10,576 bases of DNA, taken from positions 12,451-23,026 of the forward strand of contig DINK01000010.1 of NCBI GenBank assembly GCA_002426825.1. Direction: 5' to 3'. This DNA comes from Holosporaceae bacterium UBA5542. GTDB lineage: Bacteria; Pseudomonadota; Alphaproteobacteria; UBA7879; UBA5542. Position numbers and translations under genes: made by a program. The notes beneath the pieces were generated by a model. It was not told the origin of the DNA. It was given only the letters and a program-made list of their open reading frames with translations, and searched no databases. Positions 6,155-10,576 of the stretch are shown here, one piece after another. Numbering within the stretch: the stretch's first letter is position 1; the number at the start of each line of letters is the position of its first letter.

Positions 6155-8041
6155 ATGTGCGGCATCACGGGTATTTGGGACTTTTCTAAACAAGAATCTT
6201 TGCCCCACCTCAAAGCAACCACAAAAAAAATGACCGACACCCTCTCGCACAGAGGACCTGATGGCGCGTGTGTATGGGTAGACACAAAAGCACATCTAGC
6301 CTTAGGCCATCGCCGTCTTTCAATTATAGATTTATCAACCTCTGCTAGCCAACCCATGGTGTCAAACTCAGGGCGTTTTGTCATCACATACAACGGCGAG
6401 ATATATAATTATCAATCCCTCAGAAACACGTTAAAGCAGAACGGCCTCACGTTAAAAACAAAGTCGGATACAGAGGCAATCCTTGAAATGTGTGCCCATT
6501 TTGGCATCGAAGAAACCTTACAAAAAGTGATTGGCATGTTCGCTTTTTGCCTGTGGGATACGGCATCCAAAAAGCTTTTTCTTGTGCGCGATCGACTGGG
6601 CATCAAGCCCCTTTATTGGGGCATGCAGAATAACATATTTGCCTTTGGATCAGAATTGCAAAGCCTAAAGCCGGCTTCCCATTGGAAATTCAATATCGAC
6701 ACTGAAGCAGTGGGTGCATATTTTCTAAAAGGGTATGTGCCCGCCCCACAATCAATTTACCAAAATATTTTCAAGCTAGAACCTGGCCACATTCTCGTTG
6801 TTGATCAAGAAAAAAATATTCAAAAAAAAGCGTATTGGTCAGTTGAAGACAGTATACAACCTAAAAAAAATCTCTCTTCGCCGGATCAGCTTATCAATGA
6901 TTTTGACATACTGATCACCGATGCTGTTCAAAAAAGACTCGTCTCAGATGTGCCAATTGGTTGTTTCCTGTCTGGAGGCATCGATAGCGCCACCATCGCA
7001 GCCAAAATGCAGACCTTATCCCCAAACAAAATTAAAACTTTTTCCATTGGGTTTGAAGAAGATCCCTTTAACGAAGCACCCCAGGCCAGAAAAATTGCCA
7101 CATATCTGGGTACAGATCATAATGAAACCATCATTACGACCAAAGAATCTCTGCACATGGCAAAAGACGCCCATATCGCCTATGATGAACCTTTTAGTGA
7201 TTCCTCTCAAATCCCCACGCTGCTTGTTTCTAAAACAGCGCGCCAACACGTAACCGTAGCCTTATCAGGAGATGGTGGCGACGAAGTTTTTGCAGGTTAT
7301 AACCGATATCGTGCGGTGCAAAAACTTTGGCCTTTTATTTCCAAGATGCCCCCTTTCTTAAAAGTAGGCGCCCAAAATATGATTTTACTGTTAAGCCCTC
7401 TTCTTAATCACAGTTTTGCAAAATCAGTGCTGCAAACGGATGGTAATTTAAAAGGAACCCTACAAAAAATGGCCCACGTTTTTTGCGCAGATTCTATTGA
7501 GGATTTTTACTATAAGCTAACCAGTCAAAAAATTCCGCTAACCCATATACCCCTTCCCCATTTGAAGCCTGAAAGAAAGTTTGTGCATCTAGAGCCATTT
7601 GAACACTTCCAGTACTGGGACTTAATTGACTATTTACCCAATGACATTTTAACAAAAGTGGACCGGGCATCTATGCACACCGGCCTAGAAGCTCGAGTCC
7701 CACTTTTAGACCATCGCATTGTCGAACGGGTTTGGCAGCTGCCAGCAAATACAAAATTACGTCACGGAGAAAGCAAGTGGCTTCTTCGACAGGTCCTAGA
7801 AAAACATATCCCTCAATCCCTTTACGCAGGCCCAAAAAGAGGTTTCGCGATCCCTCTTTCAACTTGGCTTAGAGGACCTTTAAAAAAATGGGCAGAAGAG
7901 ATTATTTACACCGAAAATGATTTTATTGATAAAAAACAAATCACTAACATATGGGATCAACACCAGACAGAACGCCACGATTATGGCACACAAATTTGGA
8001 CTGTAATCAGCTTTAATTTGTGGTATCAAAATCATACATAA
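6155..8041 (+). CDS. asnB: Glutamine-dependent asparagine synthetase / amidotransferase (AsnB family)
   Basis: A complete 628-residue two-domain enzyme. The N-terminal class II glutaminase domain releases ammonia from glutamine. Its nucleophile is Cys2 (MCGITGIW), exposed after Met removal, with RGPDG (33-37), GHRRLSIIDL (51-60) and NGEIYN (80-85). The synthetase domain has the ATP pyrophosphatase loop SGGIDS (273-278) and SGDGGDE (371-377), so both sites look intact. The family includes true asparagine synthetases and enzymes that amidate sugar acids during surface-polysaccharide synthesis (WbpS-like). Divergence from an exporter of the Wzm/Wzt type favours the latter, but sequence alone does not decide. 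AGGG at 6145-6148, six bases before the ATG, is the ribosome binding site. A 54-base gap separates it from the next gene, without an obvious terminator. Confidence 0.92.
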   Translation: MCGITGIWDFSKQESLPHLKATTKKMTDTLSHRGPDGACVWVDTKAHLALGHRRLSIIDLSTSASQPMVSNSGRFVITYNGEIYNYQSLRNTLKQNGLTLKTKSDTEAILEMCAHFGIEETLQKVIGMFAFCLWDTASKKLFLVRDRLGIKPLYWGMQNNIFAFGSELQSLKPASHWKFNIDTEAVGAYFLKGYVPAPQSIYQNIFKLEPGHILVVDQEKNIQKKAYWSVEDSIQPKKNLSSPDQLINDFDILITDAVQKRLVSDVPIGCFLSGGIDSATIAAKMQTLSPNKIKTFSIGFEEDPFNEAPQARKIATYLGTDHNETIITTKESLHMAKDAHIAYDEPFSDSSQIPTLLVSKTARQHVTVALSGDGGDEVFAGYNRYRAVQKLWPFISKMPPFLKVGAQNMILLLSPLLNHSFAKSVLQTDGNLKGTLQKMAHVFCADSIEDFYYKLTSQKIPLTHIPLPHLKPERKFVHLEPFEHFQYWDLIDYLPNDILTKVDRASMHTGLEARVPLLDHRIVERVWQLPANTKLRHGESKWLLRQVLEKHIPQSLYAGPKRGFAIPLSTWLRGPLKKWAEEIIYTENDFIDKKQITNIWDQHQTERHDYGTQIWTVISFNLWYQNHT

Positions 8042-8095
8042 TTTTTTCTTTAATTCGAAGCTAGAAAAGCTTATTCTGAAGGTATCAGGGAGTTA

Positions 8096-8659
8096 ATGAA
8101 TTTCAGTATGTTAGTAAGGTTTTTTATTCTTATCATTTTTGCTTTTTGGGCCCCAAAATCAGAAGGAAGCAATGAAAAAGCACCTTTGTGTCAGGTTCTC
8201 AAAAGGCCAAACTCTCTTCTTTTTGACCGCTTTTTTAAAATAAAGTTGCAAAGAATGTGTACTGCTAAAAACAAAAAACACATGCTTTTTATAACAGGAG
8301 AACCTGGTACCGCCTGCTGGTATGAAGTGCCAGAGCTGTGGGCTAAAAGTATCAATTACACCAAAATGGCACACACAGGTATCATGTTGCGCACCCACGC
8401 CGCAACATCCTGCCCTGTACTGTCTTATTTAGATTATCAAGATTTAACTTTTCACTCGCGAAAAAAAATAGATGGTACAGTATGGAAGACAAAACAAGCA
8501 AATCGCTTTGGGCGCATGCTTAGGAAGCGTGCCTTAAAAGCGCCTATCAATTCTCCAACAACCATTGAAGCTTCACAAACCTACCTTCTTCGTTACTTGA
8601 AGTTTGGTAATACGCACATTCCCTTCATTGTAAAAAGAGAACAACAACCCTCCGAATAA
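8096..8659 (+). CDS. Exported protein of unknown function, four-cysteine family, paralogue A
   Basis: A 187-residue protein that I do not recognise. An N-terminal hydrophobic run (LVRFFILIIFAFWA, about 6-19) after a single Arg looks like a signal peptide or membrane anchor; the cleavage site is unclear. The mature part is basic and has exactly four cysteines: C32 (LCQV), C55, C74 and C106, enough for two disulfides in the periplasm. C74 begins CWYEVPELW and C106 lies in SCPVLSY. A VWKTK segment (129-133) and HIPFIV (174-179) follow. All of these have counterparts in the next gene at nearly identical spacing, so the two are tandem paralogues. The ATG at 8096 is preceded by AGGGAG (8087-8092) with only three bases between; a second ATG at 8108 would also keep the signal sequence. 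Lies 54 bases after the asnB-type gene. No catalytic motif is evident. Confidence 0.75.
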   Translation: MNFSMLVRFFILIIFAFWAPKSEGSNEKAPLCQVLKRPNSLLFDRFFKIKLQRMCTAKNKKHMLFITGEPGTACWYEVPELWAKSINYTKMAHTGIMLRTHAATSCPVLSYLDYQDLTFHSRKKIDGTVWKTKQANRFGRMLRKRALKAPINSPTTIEASQTYLLRYLKFGNTHIPFIVKREQQPSE

Positions 8660-8664
8660 TCTTT

Positions 8665-8692
8665 TTGATTCTTGCCCACAAATCGGTGTAAT
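8665..8692 (+). promoter_or_regulatory. Candidate promoter of the second four-cysteine gene
   Basis: TTGATT (8665-8670) and TGTAAT (8687-8692, five of six matching the -10 consensus) are separated by 16 bases. Transcription would start near 8699, just ahead of the AGAGGA ribosome binding site. The match is seen; use as a promoter is inferred. Confidence 0.4.
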
Positions 8693-8703
8693 CTTGCTCA
8701 TAA

Positions 8704-8709
8704 AGAGGA
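8704..8709 (+). promoter_or_regulatory. Ribosome binding site that fixes a GTG start
   Basis: AGAGGA lies five bases ahead of GTG at 8715. The longer open frame begins at TTG 8694, ahead of this site, and would put the site inside the coding sequence. The GTG start also gives a cleaner signal peptide (MKYLLCFLCLVCF). Confidence 0.75.
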
Positions 8710-8714
8710 TTTTT

Positions 8715-9296
8715 GTGAAATACTTGTTATGTTTTCTATGCCTTGTGTGCTTTAAAGCTTTTTCCATTGAACACTCTTCAGCCACTTGCCCGATTCTTAC
8801 AAAAAAAGAGCTTTGCCAAATCGCAGGTAATCACCCGCATGCCACACTAGAAACAGATCCATCAAGTTTAGAGCTCACAAAAAAAGTATGCATGGTAGAT
8901 TATAAAGGGACATTTTCTGGAAGGCCCAAAGGCTTTACATGTGAATGCACTTATTCAATTCCGTGGGAATGGTCTTTTTATTTACCTAAGTCAATAACCA
9001 CCCTTTCCATTACAGCGCGACACAAAAATACAACCTTTTTCTCGTGCCCAATCATGACATATAGAATGTTCTTCTCTCTTGTTAGAAAATATCTTTATCA
9101 AGATAAAAATGATGTGCTGTGGCGGGTTCGAAAAAATCATTTTTCAAGTACCCCCAAAGAAAAAAATAGTATTTCCTTCCGACAAAAAAAGAATATGAAA
9201 CTCAAAGCAAAAAGCAAAAAAGTTCGTCACTTTTGTGTTTATCACGTAAACGGCTTGCCCTTAATTCTGCACAATAAAGTCATAGAGAAAAAATAA
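8715..9296 (+). CDS. Exported protein of unknown function, four-cysteine family, paralogue B
   Basis: A 193-residue protein from a GTG start, not recognised as any named family. Residues 1-17 (MKYLLCFLCLVCFKAFS) are a likely signal peptide, oddly containing three cysteines and no lipobox. The mature protein is strongly basic, with a lysine-rich stretch at about 147-171. It shares an ordered motif set with the preceding gene: LCQ[IV] (C34), C59, C-x-Y-x-h-P-x-x-W at C78-W86 (CTYSIPWEW), S-C-P-h-h-x-Y at C111 (SCPIMTY), VLWRVRK (134-140) and GLPLIL (180-185). Spacings C59-C78 (19) and W136-P182 (46) equal those of paralogue A. Extra cysteines at 25, 76 and 174 are unique to this copy. It probably acts in the periplasm or is secreted; role unknown. 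A candidate promoter lies in the 55 bases upstream. Confidence 0.78.
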   Translation: MKYLLCFLCLVCFKAFSIEHSSATCPILTKKELCQIAGNHPHATLETDPSSLELTKKVCMVDYKGTFSGRPKGFTCECTYSIPWEWSFYLPKSITTLSITARHKNTTFFSCPIMTYRMFFSLVRKYLYQDKNDVLWRVRKNHFSSTPKEKNSISFRQKKNMKLKAKSKKVRHFCVYHVNGLPLILHNKVIEKK

Positions 9297-9320
9297 CACC
9301 CCCCAATTCAAAGGAAGGCC

Positions 9321-9333
9321 AATCATAATGATT
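9321..9333. promoter_or_regulatory. Palindrome overlapping the ssb promoter (possible operator)
   Basis: AATCAT and ATGATT form a perfect 6-1-6 inverted repeat centred on A9327. Its right end overlaps the first two bases of the candidate ssb -35 element (9332-9337). It does not match the alphaproteobacterial LexA box GTTC-N7-GTTC nor CTGT-N8-ACAG. A repressor or activator site is possible, but short A+T-rich palindromes also arise by chance. Confidence 0.3.
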
Positions 9334-9360
9334 GTGATCTAGCAGAAAATTGACTATGAT
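9332..9360 (+). promoter_or_regulatory. Candidate sigma-70-type promoter of ssb-gyrA
   Basis: TTGTGA (9332-9337) and TATGAT (9355-9360) are separated by 17 bases; the -10 matches consensus at five of six positions. Transcription would begin near 9367, about 22 bases ahead of the chosen ssb start. Likely serves both ssb and gyrA, which lie 16 bases apart. Confidence 0.55.
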
Positions 9361-9377
9361 GGGACCCTAGTTAAGAA

Positions 9378-9382
9378 AAGGA
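9378..9382 (+). promoter_or_regulatory. Ribosome binding site that fixes the ssb start
   Basis: AAGGA lies directly against the upstream ATG (9383), too close for it, but six bases ahead of the second ATG (9389). This favours 9389, which also gives the usual alphaproteobacterial N-terminus M-x-G-S-x-N-K-V. Confidence 0.75.
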
Positions 9383-9388
9383 ATGTCA

Positions 9389-9838
9389 ATGTCTGGAAGT
9401 ATCAATAAAGTAATTTTGGTTGGCAATGTGGGAAAAGATCCCGAAATCAGACACAGCAGTGATGGGTCTAAGATCGCTAATTTATCGCTTGCAACATCAG
9501 AAATATGGAAAGATAAAACAACGGGCGAACGTAAGGATCGTACGGAATGGCATCGAGTTGTTGTCTTTAATGACAGACTTTCAGATGTAATTGAAAAGTA
9601 CGTTAAAAAAGGATCAAAACTTTACCTGGAAGGGCAGCTCCAAACACGAAAGTGGACAGATAATGCAGGCCAAGATCGCTATTCAACAGAGGTCGTTTTG
9701 TCTCGTTTCAAAGGAGAGTTGACCCTTCTTGATGGACGAATCGCAGGATCAGAAACCCCTGTCATAGACACATCAATGTCAGATACCAAAACCCCTGAAA
9801 ATGCTTTTTCAGATCTTGATGATGATATCCCATTCTAA
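9389..9838 (+). CDS. ssb: Single-stranded DNA-binding protein SSB
   Basis: Binds single-stranded DNA as a tetramer during replication, recombination and repair. The 149 residues comprise an N-terminal OB fold (about 4-113: INKVILVGNVGKDPEIR, TEWHRVVVF at 52-60, KGSKLYLEGQLQTRKW at 74-89), a short linker of only about 25-30 residues, and the acidic tip DLDDDIPF that docks partner proteins. The start at ATG 9389 is preferred over ATG 9383 on ribosome-binding-site spacing. The next gene is gyrA, 16 bases downstream, a familiar alphaproteobacterial pairing; uvrA, often next to ssb in that class, is not upstream here. A candidate promoter and a palindrome lie in the 86-base gap before it. Confidence 0.97.
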   Translation: MSGSINKVILVGNVGKDPEIRHSSDGSKIANLSLATSEIWKDKTTGERKDRTEWHRVVVFNDRLSDVIEKYVKKGSKLYLEGQLQTRKWTDNAGQDRYSTEVVLSRFKGELTLLDGRIAGSETPVIDTSMSDTKTPENAFSDLDDDIPF

Positions 9839-9854
9839 GGGTGTTGCATAAAAT

Positions 9855-10576
9855 ATGCCGACAGAAGAACTAAAATCAATTCTCCCGATCACTCTCGAAG
9901 ATGAGATGAAAAAATCTTATCTCGATTACGCTATGAGCGTAATCGTAAGTCGGGCTTTGCCAGACGTACGCGACGGACTCAAACCTGTCCATCGCCGCAT
10001 TCTCTATTCTATGAAAGAGGGTGGGCTTGATTACAATAGACCTTACAGAAAATCAGCCCGTGTTGTCGGGGACGTAATGGGTAACTATCACCCCCACGGT
10101 GACTTAGCCATCTATAATGCGATGGTTCGAATGGCGCAAACTTTCTCTCTGTCTGTTCCGCTTATCGACGGACAGGGAAACTTTGGCTCTATGGATGGCG
10201 ACCCAGCTGCAGCAATGCGGTACACAGAAGCCCGTCTTTCGCATCCTGCGCACTTTTTAATTGAAGACATCGACAAAGAAACGGTTGATTTTCAACCAAA
10301 CTATGATGAAAGCACAAAAGAGCCTACCGTTTTACCTGCACAGTTTCCGAACTTATTGGTAAATGGTGCAGGGGGAATTGCTGTCGGAATGGCCACAAAT
10401 ATTCCGCCACACAATTTAGGCGAAGTGATTGATGGCTGCTGTGCTTATGTAGACAATCCTAATATTTCAATCGAAGAATTAATGGTTCATATCCCAGGTC
10501 CCGACTTTCCAACAGGTGGGCAAATTATGGGCCAAGAAGGTGTGTTAAAGGCGTATCAAACAGGAAACGGTTCCTC
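9855..10576 (+). CDS. gyrA: DNA gyrase subunit A, N-terminal part (cut by window edge)
   Basis: The first 240 residues of the breakage-reunion subunit of DNA gyrase. [24 protein letters not shown] is at 21-44. The helix-turn-helix region with [19 protein letters not shown] spans 65-83, the catalytic tyrosine is Tyr123 in [11 protein letters not shown], and [15 protein letters not shown] is at 174-188. It reads as GyrA rather than ParC by [16 protein letters not shown] and by its place after ssb. In the quinolone-resistance-determining region the residues equivalent to E. coli Ser83 and Asp87 are Leu84 (codon TTA, 10104-10106) and Asn88 (AAT, 10116-10118). The usual Arg in FS[LM]R is Ser100. 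The start ATG 9855 has AAGGGTG overlapping the ssb stop, about 11 bases away, somewhat long, so translation is probably coupled to ssb. The C-terminal wrapping domain lies beyond the window. Confidence 0.97.
   Translation, partial: MPTEELKSILPITLEDEMKKSYLDYAMSVIVSRALPDVRDGLKPVHRRILYSMKEGGLDYNRPYRKSARVVGDVMGNYHPHGDLAIYNAMVRMAQTFSLSVPLIDGQGNFGSMDGDPAAAMRYTEARLSHPAHFLIEDIDKETVDFQPNYDESTKEPTVLPAQFPNLLVNGAGGIAVGMATNIPPHNLGEVIDGCCAYVDNPNISIEELMVHIPGPDFPTGGQIMGQEGVLKAYQTGNGS

Noticed and set aside
6836..6875. Poly-A runs in the asnB-type gene as frameshift sites
   Set aside because: The reading frame stays open with intact family motifs on both sides, so the runs are ordinary lysine/asparagine-rich coding in an A+T-rich genome.
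6921..7253. Second plus-strand open frame of 110 codons inside the asnB-type gene
   Set aside because: Out of frame within an intact gene, with no ribosome binding site and no motifs. The parent frame is continuous, so there is no frameshift.
8058..8072. AAGCT-AGAAA-AGCTT hairpin after the asnB-type gene as a terminator
   Set aside because: The stem is only five base pairs and is followed by ATTCTGAAGG, without a T run on either strand.

Overview
The window looks like part of the chromosome of an alphaproteobacterium with an A+T-rich genome. The evidence is the protein sequences themselves and two gene orders familiar from that class: hisS-prfA-prmC-clpB and ssb-gyrA. The A+T richness, the compact gene spacing and unusual substitutions in conserved proteins would suit a host-associated lineage such as Holosporales or Rickettsiales relatives. 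That placement is inference; nothing here fixes the genus.

Layout. The window is split by a divergent intergenic region of about 105 bases (6050-6154). To its left, seven genes read on the minus strand in tight succession: a six-helix ABC-2 permease and its ATPase (polysaccharide export type), hisS, prfA, an M15-family zinc peptidase-like gene, prmC, and the start of clpB (cut by the window edge). Gaps from 6049 to 553 never exceed about 41 bases and several junctions overlap or touch, so this looks like one transcription unit. Only the prmC-clpB gap (82 bases) offers room for a weak terminator and a separate clpB promoter. To the right, on the plus strand, are a glutamine-dependent asparagine synthetase/amidotransferase (asnB family), two small exported proteins of unknown function, ssb, and the first 240 codons of gyrA (cut by the window edge).

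How the genes relate. PrmC methylates the GGQ glutamine of RF1, encoded two genes upstream; the M15 gene sits between them. The permease/ATPase pair and the divergent asnB-type gene together resemble a fragment of a surface-polysaccharide locus, in which AsnB-type proteins often amidate sugar acids. ssb and gyrA are replication genes sharing a candidate promoter upstream of ssb.

Most notable: (1) the two unknown exported proteins at 8096-8659 and 8715-9296 are divergent tandem paralogues with four cysteines at matching spacing and shared CxYxhPxxW and SCPhhxY motifs, in a family I do not recognise; (2) GyrA natively carries Leu and Asn where Escherichia coli has Ser83 and Asp87, the two main quinolone-contact positions; (3) an M15 peptidase gene interrupts the prfA-prmC pair; (4) the promoter-like sequence for the exporter operon lies so close to the start codon that the transcript may be leaderless. 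No RNA genes, CRISPR arrays, insertion sequences or gene-free stretches over 300 bases were seen.
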